A DNA stretch of 11,804 nucleotides from contig CALGZD010000182.1 of NCBI GenBank assembly GCA_937934635.1, forward strand, positions 1 to 11,804, written 5' to 3'. Position numbers and translations under genes: made by a program. Positions within the stretch are counted from its first letter, which is position 1; each line of letters opens with the position of its first letter. Under the pieces are notes generated by a model. The model saw only the letters and a program-made list of their open reading frames with translations. It did no database searches and was not told the origin of the DNA. Origin of the DNA: an uncultured Deinococcales bacterium. GTDB taxonomy: Bacteria; Deinococcota; Deinococci; Deinococcales; Trueperaceae. Below, one piece after another: positions 1-6,177 of the stretch.

Positions 1-1004
1 CCGTAAGTAGCTTTAAATTCATCGAAGTCTGAATTATCTAGTAACCTTGCAAGTAGCTCGTGCATGTCAAAGCTCTGTGTACCACCTTCTCTAGGTAAGA
101 TTCCTACTAAATCATCGAGCTTTGCTTTTGCTTCTTGAACATCAGAACGGTTTTGCGCCCATGCTGCGGTTTCTTTTACTGCGTAGTTCTTTGCCAAGCT
201 TCGCAAGCGACCTATGGCTGCGTCATCATCAGCTTCATGGTAGTCGATAGTTCCAGCAATGCTTGCGTGCATTTCAGCGCCACCTAAGTCTTCACTACTG
301 ATGTCCTGCCCTATAGCAGCTTTGACAAGGGCTGGTCCTGCTAAGTATAGACCACTACCTTCGGTCATGACTAAGGTATCGCACATGACAGGCAGGTATG
401 CACCACCTGCTACACAGTTACCCATGATGGCTGCCATCTGTGGAATGCCCATAGCGCTCATACGAGCATTTAAATAGAAGACTCTGCCAAAATCATCTTG
501 ATCAGGAAAGATTTCATCTTGCATGGGCAAATAGACACCAGCAGAATCGACCAGATAAAGTGTTGGAATATGATTTTCTAAGGCAATCGTCTGGGCACGA
601 ATGACTTTTTTTGAAGTGATAGGGAAGAAAGCGCCTGCTTTTACGGTGGCATCGTTGGCAATAATCATCCACTGTTTGCCATGAATACGACCAATACCTG
701 TTACTGTGCCGCCACAAACAGCCCCACCTGCCTCAAGATACATATTGTGCCCTGCGAAGGTCATCAGTTCTGAAAAGCTACTATCTTGGTCAATCAGTTT
801 TGCGATGCGCTCTCGAACGAACAAACGATTTTTTTTGTGCTGACGTGTGATAGCTTTTTCACCACCGCCACCCGCAATTTTTTGTCTATCATGCAACAAG
901 GCTTCTGTTGTAGCTTGCCATGCTTTTTTGTTTCTATGAAAAGGGTCTTGACGTTTATCTTCAAGCGATATCTTGCTACTTAGCTGTTTATCTGGACTTG
1001 GCAT
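1..1004 (-). CDS. Acyl-CoA carboxylase, carboxyltransferase (beta) subunit, MCC-like; 3' end off window
   Basis: Biotin-dependent carboxylase subunit that moves carboxyl from carboxybiotin to an acyl-CoA in the cytoplasm. 334 codons are visible, the N-terminal lobe and the start of the C-terminal lobe; roughly 200 residues lie beyond the left edge. Seen: GGGGEKAITRQHKKNR (45-60), NDATVKAG (117-124), LVDSAGVYLPMQDEIFPD (151-168), the oxyanion-type stretch GNCVAGGAY (195-203), FLAGPP-like LAGPALVKAA (221-230) and SEDLGGAEMH (237-246). The LPMQDEIFPD and SAEDLGG-type blocks are characteristic of the methylcrotonyl-CoA carboxylase group and its relatives rather than AccD. Substrate (methylcrotonyl-, geranyl- or propionyl-CoA) cannot be decided; neighbours do not help and the biotin subunit is not in view. 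ATG at 1004 is chosen because an in-frame stop lies just upstream and the family N-terminus fits. No clear ribosome-binding site. Diverges from the MOSC gene. Confidence 0.93.
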   Translation of the reverse strand, partial: MPSPDKQLSSKISLEDKRQDPFHRNKKAWQATTEALLHDRQKIAGGGGEKAITRQHKKNRLFVRERIAKLIDQDSSFSELMTFAGHNMYLEAGGAVCGGTVTGIGRIHGKQWMIIANDATVKAGAFFPITSKKVIRAQTIALENHIPTLYLVDSAGVYLPMQDEIFPDQDDFGRVFYLNARMSAMGIPQMAAIMGNCVAGGAYLPVMCDTLVMTEGSGLYLAGPALVKAAIGQDISSEDLGGAEMHASIAGTIDYHEADDDAAIGRLRSLAKNYAVKETAAWAQNRSDVQEAKAKLDDLVGILPREGGTQSFDMHELLARLLDNSDFDEFKATY

Positions 1005-1070
1005 ATAGCTTAGTATAACTATGTTGAGCGAATAGTGAAGCTATGGTGGATTTGTTTAAGTGCTTTACTT

Positions 1071-1200
1071 TACACAGGTTTTACACAGGTTTTACCCAAT
1101 ATGCTTTACCCAGTATGCTTTACCCAATATGCTTTACACATTACACAATTTGCTTGTTTTTGCTTGTTTTTGCTTGTTTTTGCTTGTTTTTGCTTGTTTA
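1071..1200. repeat. Three consecutive tandem-repeat arrays (11, 14 and 10 bp units)
   Basis: Direct reading shows TACACAGGTTT twice (1071-1092), TACCCARTATGCTT three times (1093-1134, one A/G difference) and TGCTTGTTTT five times (1151-1200, last base changed). The arrays follow one another with only a short TACACATTACACAATT bridge. Units are not multiples of three overall, and the apparent small ORFs through them change repeated residues by frame, so I read this as non-coding minisatellite-like DNA in the spacer between divergent genes. Confidence 0.9.
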
Positions 1201-1253
1201 AAGCTAACAGTTCGAAACGATTCTTGTTGTAGACTTCTCGTTATAGACTGTAA

Positions 1254-1362
1254 GGACTACAGAGATATAAGGACTACAGAGATATAAGGACTGCAAGGAT
1301 ATAAGGACTGCAAGGATATAAGGGCTATAGGGATGTAAGGACTACAGGGATATAAGGACTGC
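1254..1362. repeat. 17-bp tandem array (six copies plus a partial) ending at the MOSC start codon
   Basis: Unit GGACTACAGAGATATAA at 1254-1270 is repeated at 1271, 1288, 1305, 1322 and 1339 with a few substitutions; a seventh partial copy (GGACTGC, 1356-1362) runs into the ATG at 1363. Every unit junction reads TAAGGA, which resembles a Shine-Dalgarno core, and the last (about 1353-1358) lies 4 bases before the MOSC ATG. The array therefore probably supplies the ribosome-binding site of that gene, at a slightly short spacing. Confidence 0.9.
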
Positions 1363-1878
1363 ATGGAAAAGAAAAGCGTAAAAGAGTTAATGGAGACTAT
1401 GCCTCAAGTTGGTAGGCTTGAATGGATTGGATTGCGGAGTGAACGTAGAGGTGCAATTATTCAACCAGAAGAAGTTGAAGTGCTTGCAGGTTTGGGCTTG
1501 CAGGGAGATAGACGCATCATGAACAAAAAGGTTGATATGAAGGCAAAAAGACAAGTTACTTTGATTCAGAAAGAGCATTTAGCAGTTGTTGCTGGACTTT
1601 TAGCGAAAGAGAGTGTTGAGCCTGAATTACTTAGGCGAAATTTGCTTGTTTCAGGACTTAACTTGTTAGCCCTGCGAGATAAGCAGTTTTCGATTGGTGA
1701 TGTTGAGTTTGAAGGAACTGGCTATTGTCATCCTTGCTCAAGGATGGAAGAGAATTTGGGCGAAGGTGGTTACAATGCTATGCGTGGGCACGGGGGAATT
1801 ACGGCTCGAGCCCTCACCTCAGGACTAATCAAAATTGGTGACCCAGTACAGTTTGTAAAAGGGCAGTGCAGTTTGTAA
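1363..1878 (+). CDS. MOSC-domain protein (molybdenum-cofactor sulfurase C-terminal-like)
   Basis: 171 residues, the size of a stand-alone MOSC protein. Seen: VGRLEWIGLR (16-25), the typical opening strand; GDRRI (48-52); LLRRNLLVSGLNL (89-101), matching the RRN..-.G.N block; IGDVEFEGTGYCHPCSRME (111-129) with C122 and C125, the latter type of cysteine being the conserved sulfur/metal-handling position of the family; RGHGGITARAL (141-151); and a terminal IGDPV. Family members bind or deliver sulfur to molybdenum cofactor, or detoxify N-hydroxylated compounds, but no partner gene here points to a substrate. ATG 1363 keeps an extra ten residues; ATG 1390 or 1399 are also possible because the conserved domain starts at about residue 16. 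The C-terminus (FVKGQCSL) is written by tandem-repeat DNA and looks like a recent replacement of an original end. The CBS gene follows 94 bases downstream on the same strand. Confidence 0.88.
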   Translation: MEKKSVKELMETMPQVGRLEWIGLRSERRGAIIQPEEVEVLAGLGLQGDRRIMNKKVDMKAKRQVTLIQKEHLAVVAGLLAKESVEPELLRRNLLVSGLNLLALRDKQFSIGDVEFEGTGYCHPCSRMEENLGEGGYNAMRGHGGITARALTSGLIKIGDPVQFVKGQCSL

Positions 1879-1916
1879 AAGTAGTGCAGTTTGTAAAAGT
1901 AGTAAAGTCTGTAAAA
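1849..1916 (+). repeat. 18-20 bp tandem repeat spanning the MOSC stop codon
   Basis: CAGTTTGTAAAAG occurs at 1849, 1869 and 1887, with a diverged fourth copy (AAGTCTGTAAAA) at 1905. Spacing is 20, 18 and 18 bp. The first copy encodes Q-F-V-K in frame; the 20-bp step shifts the frame so that the second copy supplies the TAA stop at 1876-1878. Confidence 0.88.
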
Positions 1917-1972
1917 AAAGAAGAAATCTAGCTTTTAGAATAAAGTTTAAGAATAAGGTCTGATAAGAATTT

Positions 1973-2689
1973 ATGCCACTAAGCCAAGAGCAAGAAAACC
2001 GAATTGATGATTTCATTGAAAGTTATAATGCAATCGAAAAATATCTAGAAGAAGCCGTAAAGCGAGATCGTTACATGGGCTTTACAAGCTTGGTAAGAGA
2101 TTTTCAGCAACAACATGGTGCTTGGGAAGATGCTCAAAGTGTTTTAGAAATGGCTCGTTTGCGAAACGTTATTGTTCATAACCTGACTGAGCCTTACGAG
2201 TACTTGTCCGTACCCACAGAAGAAACGCTTGCCAATATTCAAGCTATTCGTCAAAGATTAGTTAACCCTGTACTGGCAGAACAGCTATTTGCAAAGAAAG
2301 TTGTGACGGTTGCTTGTCATGATAGTTTTTCAGATGTACTTAAACTGATTAAAAAAACAGGACACAGTCGCTTTCCTGTTTATGAACATAGACGGTTTTG
2401 TGGTTTGTTGACAGAAAATACGATTACGCACTGGATTTCAAGAAATGCTGACTATCGACACGAGGAAATTGCTTTAAAAGATCAATCCATTGAGTCGATT
2501 TTGCAAATCAATAAAAGACGTATCAACTACAAATTTATTGCAAAAGCCACACGTGTCGAAGAAGCCAGAATGTTTTTTCTAGATGATTCAAAGTTAGAAG
2601 CCTTGTTGATGACAAAATCTGGTGAAGTGAATCAAGCTTTGCTTGGAATTGCTACACGGTGGGATGTGCTCAGAATCAAATCTGAATAA
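1973..2689 (+). CDS. Protein with N-terminal HEPN-like motif and tandem CBS domains
   Basis: 238 residues, no signal peptide or membrane segment. Residues 1-95 are predicted helical; ARLRNVIVHN (61-70) contains R64-N65-x3-H69, the RNx3H form of the HEPN motif (R, polar residue, H) seen in nucleases and nucleotidyltransferase partners. Two CBS repeats follow: about 100-158 (TVACHDSFSDVLKLIKKTGH, then FPVYEHRRFCGLLTENTITHWI) and about 172-236 (FIAKATRVEEARMFFLDD, then ALLGIATRWDVLRI). CBS pairs usually bind adenine nucleotides or S-adenosyl compounds, so a nucleotide-regulated helical effector is a fair inference, but nuclease activity is unproved: the same motif occurs in inactive helical bundles. 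Start ATG 1973 has only a weak purine stretch (AAGAA) upstream. It sits 94 bases after the MOSC gene. Its stop codon lies inside an 11-bp tandem duplication. Confidence 0.82.
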   Translation: MPLSQEQENRIDDFIESYNAIEKYLEEAVKRDRYMGFTSLVRDFQQQHGAWEDAQSVLEMARLRNVIVHNLTEPYEYLSVPTEETLANIQAIRQRLVNPVLAEQLFAKKVVTVACHDSFSDVLKLIKKTGHSRFPVYEHRRFCGLLTENTITHWISRNADYRHEEIALKDQSIESILQINKRRINYKFIAKATRVEEARMFFLDDSKLEALLMTKSGEVNQALLGIATRWDVLRIKSE

Positions 2690-2733
2690 AATCTGAATAA
2701 AATTTGACGCTGTGTACCTGACGCTGTGTACCT
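2678..2733 (+). repeat. Two short tandem duplications at the CBS-gene stop codon
   Basis: AAATCTGAATA is present twice (2678-2688 and 2689-2699), covering the TAA at 2687-2689. Six bases later GACGCTGTGTACCT is present twice, perfectly (2706-2719 and 2720-2733). Confidence 0.85.
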
Positions 2734-2830
2734 AAAGTATAACTCAAGGTTTAAGGTGCATTTGAAGTCTCATGATTATCACAATACTCTTCATTTTGAA
2801 TTAATGAAGTACTGAGTGTAGTTTTGTGCT

Positions 2831-2860
2831 ATGACATGTTGGAAATTTGTGTGTTACAAT
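2831..2860 (+). promoter_or_regulatory. Putative sigma70-type promoter for the PfkB gene
   Basis: ATGACA (2831-2836, 5/6 to TTGACA), 18-base spacer, TACAAT (2855-2860, 5/6 to TATAAT). A further TATAAT at 2865-2870 lacks a good -35. If used, the leader would be about 250 bases. Confidence 0.4.
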
Positions 2861-3063
2861 GCCCTATAATCACGATAAGTTGATATAAAGATATAGGGTT
2901 TTCAACTAATCTCTTGTTGTTAAGGGTATTCAAAAGAGAAGCTATTTAGAAAGAGAAACCTATGGGAGGATTGGGAAACTGTTGCCTGATTTTTATCATG
3001 TGCTGCTAGTTCCTTATTTTGGTAATTGTCTTTTACATCATTTAAGTAAGGTTTTTAAATATT

Positions 3064-3096
3064 GCAGGTTTCAGTAAACTTTTTTATTAAGCCTGC
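3064..3096 (+). promoter_or_regulatory. Hairpin in the leader of the sugar kinase gene
   Basis: GCAGGTTT (3064-3071) pairs with AAGCCTGC (3089-3096) as an 8-bp stem with one G-U pair and a 17-base U-rich loop. It ends about 12 bases before the AGAGAAG ribosome-binding site of the kinase. It could modulate translation; no uridine tract follows it, so it is not an intrinsic terminator. Confidence 0.35.
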
Positions 3097-3116
3097 GGGA
3101 AGAATTAAGAGAAGAA

Positions 3117-4055
3117 ATGTCTAGTTTTATTGTTGTTGGCGATGCCACAGTAGACCAAATGTATTTTGTAGATGAATTACCTGAGTTGGGGGGAGAGGTT
3201 ATTGCTAGTCGAGCCTCTATGGAACCTGGTGGTGCAGGTGCAACTGTTGCAACAGCGCTATCTCGACTTGGACATCATGCAAAGATTGCAACACGTGTAG
3301 GACAGGGTGCTTTTGCTGACCTTGCCCTTAGTTATATTCGTAAAACAAATGTTGATACAAGCTTAATGCAATACGATGATTTGTTACAAACTAGCAGTAT
3401 TACCTTGATCATTACGCCAGACGCCCAGCGAACCATGATTGGTTCACCTGGTGCTAGTCGTGAATTAAATGCAGAACATCTACGCAAAGAAGATATTGCT
3501 AGTGCTGATGCCTTAGTGATGAGTGCCTATAGCTTAGTAGGTGGCTTTCAGCGTGAATATGCTCTCAAAGCCTTTGATATTGCTAAAGAAGCACGCCTAA
3601 CGACCATTGTAGATATGGGTAGTGGTGCTGTAGATAGCATTCGAGGAAATTTGACAGAGCTTATAAGTGGTGTTGATTACCTACTAATGAATGAGCATGA
3701 ACTTTTCGCGTTGACACAGCAAGATTCTATTTCTGAAGCAATTGAAGAATTGGCAGATGAAGGTATAGACCGAGTGGTGATTAAACTTGGTGCACAAGGT
3801 TCAATGGTGGTCACACCAGAATTGAATGCTTTTGTTGATCCTCTAGATAGGGAAGATATTATTGACTCTACGGGTGCTGGAGATTATTTTACGGCTGCTT
3901 TTGCCCATGGCATTATGAAAGGTCATGATGCCCTTCATGCAGCACGTTTAGGCAATGTGGCAGGGGCGTTGAATGCAACTGCTATTGGCGCACAGCGCTT
4001 TGAACTAACTGAGGAATTGCTTGAAAGCTATTTGGATGAACTAGCGGTGTTATAG
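3117..4055 (+). CDS. PfkB-family sugar/nucleoside kinase
   Basis: 312 residues, normal for a ribokinase-fold enzyme that phosphorylates a sugar or nucleoside with ATP in the cytoplasm. Seen: VVGDATVDQ (6-14) with the substrate-side Asp; the signature-1 glycines in EPGGAGATVATALSRLG (36-52); MNEHE (191-195); IKLGAQGS (222-229), the K.G..G block next to the nucleotide site; and signature 2, DSTGAGDYFTAAFAHG (250-265), with the anion-hole GAGD (253-256) and catalytic base D256. The closest subfamily (ribokinase, fructokinase, KDG kinase, adenosine kinase) cannot be read from these motifs. An AGAGAAG stretch precedes ATG 3117. The protease gene begins 66 bases after its stop, on the same strand, with no terminator between them, so co-transcription is possible. 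Confidence 0.92.
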   Translation: MSSFIVVGDATVDQMYFVDELPELGGEVIASRASMEPGGAGATVATALSRLGHHAKIATRVGQGAFADLALSYIRKTNVDTSLMQYDDLLQTSSITLIITPDAQRTMIGSPGASRELNAEHLRKEDIASADALVMSAYSLVGGFQREYALKAFDIAKEARLTTIVDMGSGAVDSIRGNLTELISGVDYLLMNEHELFALTQQDSISEAIEELADEGIDRVVIKLGAQGSMVVTPELNAFVDPLDREDIIDSTGAGDYFTAAFAHGIMKGHDALHAARLGNVAGALNATAIGAQRFELTEELLESYLDELAVL

Positions 4056-4121
4056 AATTTAGGCTGTAGCACAGTAATTTGGTCTAACAAACAGGTAATT
4101 TACTAGCGATACACTAAGATT

Positions 4122-5225
4122 ATGGATGCTCAAAGGCTTTGTAATCTTAGTTTTTTTATATTTATTGTAATCTTGACGTTTGTAGGATTTATGGGGGGGG
4201 CTCGAGCCCAAACGGACCAATCCCAAACTAATCAAACCAGTACAACACCCGCTCAAATCGATTATGGCAAAAGATTTGAAACAGCTTGGCGATTAGTCAG
4301 TGAACGCTATTGGGATAGCGATGGCATCGCTGATATGTGGAATGAAGCTCGGCTTGAATACGAACCACAAGCTTTAGCTGCAGCAGATGATGACGCATTT
4401 TACGCGTTGCTAGAAGACATGTATGACTTGCTTGATGATAATCACAGCACCTTTGTTCCGCCTGTAAAAGTTGAAGAAATTCGTAACAAGTACGGTGATT
4501 TGGCATGTCTTGGCGTTTTTTCTCAAACTAATATTGGCAGTGATACTGAAGAAGCTCTTAAAGACGGTATTGAAGATGGTATAGAAGACGGTATAGAAGA
4601 AAAACGACTTGAGCATATGCCTGAATATGCAGATGAGTTAACTTACTTAGGTAATGTTGGCTATTACTTGTTGCCAGAAAATATTGGCTATATTTCCTTG
4701 CCTGATTTGGCAACTGATTTTGTAGCTAGTAATTTGCGTAGCGCAGTTCAAGCGTTACTTGCTGAAGGTGCCACTGCCTTTATTTTAGATATTCGAGATA
4801 ATGGTGGAGGTATTCTAGTTGAGCTGTTTCAATCCGCAGGTATTTTTACACGAGGCTTTATCTTTAGAATGATTTCTAATTGGACTTTGCCCATACCTTA
4901 CCCAGCGTTTGGGCGGGTAGAAACCGAATTACCCCTCGCCGTTTTAATCAATGACAATGTACACAGTGCTGCTGAAGGTTTAGCAGGTGCATTTAAAGTA
5001 ACTGGTCGAGCTACCTTGATTGGTCAAACCACAGCAGGAAATGTTGAAACCTTGGTACCATTTTGTTTTCGTGATGGTTCACAAGCTTGGATTGCTACAG
5101 GTGTGCTAGCACCGATTCGTGGTGCAACATGGGAGGGGCGTGGTGTTGAGCCTGACATAGCAGTTGATCCTGAAACTGCTTTAGAAGTAGCAATAGAGTA
5201 TTTACAAAACGAGCTTTCTGAATAG
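4122..5225 (+). CDS. Exported S41-family (tail-specific/IRBP-like) serine protease
   Basis: 367 residues. Residues 9-24 form a hydrophobic core followed by ARA-Q (27-30), a good signal-peptidase I site, so the enzyme should be periplasmic or secreted. A helical segment with LYDLLDDNHSTF-type sequence (101-111) gives H108, matching the His of Ser-His members. The TSPc core shows YISLPDLATDF (190-200), FILDIRDNGGG (220-230), INDNVHSAAEGLAGA (276-290) with nucleophile S282, GQTTAGN (301-307) and GVEPDIAVDP (341-350). By alignment with E. coli Prc, the catalytic Lys (25 residues after Ser) is N307, so a Ser-His rather than Ser-Lys mechanism is expected. No clear PDZ domain; in its place is an acidic stretch with the repeat DGIEDGIEDGIEE (148-160). 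The start codon has little Shine-Dalgarno support, and a G8 tract lies in the signal-peptide codons. A terminator follows directly. Confidence 0.88.
   Translation: MDAQRLCNLSFFIFIVILTFVGFMGGARAQTDQSQTNQTSTTPAQIDYGKRFETAWRLVSERYWDSDGIADMWNEARLEYEPQALAAADDDAFYALLEDMYDLLDDNHSTFVPPVKVEEIRNKYGDLACLGVFSQTNIGSDTEEALKDGIEDGIEDGIEEKRLEHMPEYADELTYLGNVGYYLLPENIGYISLPDLATDFVASNLRSAVQALLAEGATAFILDIRDNGGGILVELFQSAGIFTRGFIFRMISNWTLPIPYPAFGRVETELPLAVLINDNVHSAAEGLAGAFKVTGRATLIGQTTAGNVETLVPFCFRDGSQAWIATGVLAPIRGATWEGRGVEPDIAVDPETALEVAIEYLQNELSE
4193..4200 (+). repeat. G8 homopolymer within the protease signal-peptide codons
   Basis: ATG is followed by eight G residues, encoding part of M-G-G-A at residues 24-27. 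Gain or loss of one G would shift the frame before the mature protein. Confidence 0.95.
4563..4598 (+). repeat. In-frame 12-bp tandem repeat in the protease gene
   Basis: Three copies of GAYGGTATWGAA encode DGIE-DGIE-DGIE (residues 148-159). Two synonymous differences separate copies. The unit length is a multiple of three, so copy-number change would alter length without breaking the frame. Confidence 0.9.
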
Positions 5226-5246
5226 TATTTCAAAGCATAAAGAAAT

Positions 5247-5287
5247 GCGGGATAGCTTTTTTAGCTATCCCGCTTGTTTTGTTTTTT
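5247..5287 (+). terminator. Intrinsic terminator after the S41 protease gene
   Basis: GCGGGATAGCT (5247-5257) and AGCTATCCCGC (5263-5273) form a perfect 11-bp stem around a T5 loop, followed by TTGTTTTGTTTTTT. It lies 21 bases after the protease stop. On the other strand the stem is followed by a weaker ATTTCTTTATG, so it may also stop the convergent trpBA transcript. Confidence 0.92.
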
Positions 5288-5291
5288 GGAA

Positions 5292-5375
5292 GGTTTCCGA
5301 TTTCGTGTGTATTATTTTAAGGCAAACTGATTAAATCAAGGATTACACAAGTCGATACACGAAATCTGGTAAACC
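5292..5375. repeat. Long inverted repeat between the protease terminator and trpA
   Basis: GGTTTCC-GATTTCGTGT (5292-5308) is mirrored by ACACGAAATCTGGTAAACC (5357-5375): 17 pairs with a two-base bulge and a 48-base spacer. On the trpA strand it would fold in the 3' untranslated region, 20 bases after the stop, without a uridine tract. Confidence 0.6.
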
Positions 5376-5394
5376 GTCGTTTTTTGTAGATGGG

Positions 5395-6177
5395 CTAAGA
5401 CTTTTTACAAGCCCCTGCAATTTCTGCGGCCAAGTCATCGACAGTATCGCCTGATGCTAATTTAGATATAAGAGCAGAGCCTACCACAACGCCATCTGCT
5501 ACCGCAGCTACTGGTGACGCTGTCTCTGCATTTTTGACACCAAAGCCAACTGCTACAGGTAGGTCGCTGACAGCCTTCGTTCGATTCACTAAACTTGGTA
5601 CATCAGCAGGGAGTGCATCTCTTGCACCTGTTACCCCTGTAACTGAGACTGCGTATATGAAGCCACGGCAGGCATTTGTGACTGTCTTTAATCGCTCGTC
5701 GGTTGATGTTGGCGCAACAAGAAAAATAGTATCTAAATCTAATTCACGTGCTGCTTCAATCAGTGTTTCACCTTCATCTGGTGGTAAGTCTGGCAAAATG
5801 ATGCCATCAGCACCACTTTCCTTCAAGTCTTTTAAAAAGCCTGCTTCACCACCATCATGGCAGTAGATCGGATTGTAGTAAGTCATCATGACAATAGCTT
5901 TGTCGCTTTTGCTTCTTAGTTCTTTGATGTAATCAAAAGAATCTTGGGTAGTCATGCCCTGACTTAAAGCAGTTTCTGAAGATTTTTGAATGGTTGGACC
6001 ATCACCGAGGGGGTCAGAATAGGGAAGACCTACTTCGAGGATATCTCCGTGCTCGAGCAGTGTACTAGCATGTTCTATAAAGCTATCTTTTGTGGGAAAG
6101 CCAGCCGTCAAATACGGTATGAAAGCAGCACGATTCTCACTAGCAGCTTTTTCAAATGCAGTTTTGATTCTAGTCAT
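5395..6177 (-). CDS. trpA: Tryptophan synthase alpha subunit
   Basis: 260 residues, full length. It cleaves indole-3-glycerol phosphate to indole and glyceraldehyde-3-phosphate, and channels indole to TrpB in the alpha2-beta2 complex. Seen: FIPYLTAGFPT (19-29); ILEVGLPYSDPLGDGPTIQ (46-64), with E48 and D59 at the positions of Salmonella E49 and D60; MMTYYNPIY (97-105); GIILPDLPPDE (125-135); FLVAPTSTDER (152-162); the loop-6 region VSVTGVTGARDALP (177-190); and the phosphate-binding VAVGFGV and GVVVGSAL segments near 208-236. GVTGAR replaces the GVTGAE I would expect in enteric TrpA. The ATG directly follows the trpB stop (TAA-ATG with no gap), so the two are almost certainly translationally coupled in one operon. 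It converges on the S41 protease gene. Confidence 0.98.
   Translation of the reverse strand: MTRIKTAFEKAASENRAAFIPYLTAGFPTKDSFIEHASTLLEHGDILEVGLPYSDPLGDGPTIQKSSETALSQGMTTQDSFDYIKELRSKSDKAIVMMTYYNPIYCHDGGEAGFLKDLKESGADGIILPDLPPDEGETLIEAARELDLDTIFLVAPTSTDERLKTVTNACRGFIYAVSVTGVTGARDALPADVPSLVNRTKAVSDLPVAVGFGVKNAETASPVAAVADGVVVGSALISKLASGDTVDDLAAEIAGACKKS

Larger units (their letters stand above)
2690..3116. other. 427-base intergenic region before the sugar kinase
   Basis: Holds the two short duplications next to the CBS gene, a possible promoter (2831-2860), an inverted repeat CCCTATA/TATAGGG (2862-2868 with 2892-2898), a 15-codon cysteine-rich ORF (2962-3009, MGGLGNCCLIFIMCC) and a hairpin close to the kinase start. 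No longer coding frame is convincing. The length and hairpins suggest the kinase has its own promoter and a structured leader. Confidence 0.5.

Noticed and set aside
259..983. Plus- and minus-strand ORFs of 65-72 codons inside the carboxylase gene
   Set aside because: Shadow frames; the minus-strand frame from 1004 to the window edge carries uninterrupted carboxyltransferase motifs.
1009..1039. Leaderless promoter for the carboxylase gene (TTCACT, 16 bases, TATACT on the minus strand)
   Set aside because: It would put the start of transcription at the ATG, but TTCACT is a weak -35 and nothing else supports it; too speculative to annotate.
1035..1287. Two overlapping plus-strand ORFs with runs of FACFCLFLLVFACF
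   Set aside because: They are translations of 10- and 14-bp tandem repeats; the residues cycle with the repeat frame, there is no ribosome-binding site and no recognisable domain.
1071..1362. CRISPR array
   Set aside because: Repeats are head-to-tail without unique spacers and the units are too short.
2862..2898. CCCTATA/TATAGGG inverted repeat as an operator
   Set aside because: Seven-base arms 23 bases apart in AT-rich DNA are easily found by chance.
4059..4256. Minus-strand 65-codon ORF over the start of the protease gene
   Set aside because: Overlaps the signal peptide and promoter region of a well-supported gene; no motifs and no ribosome-binding site.
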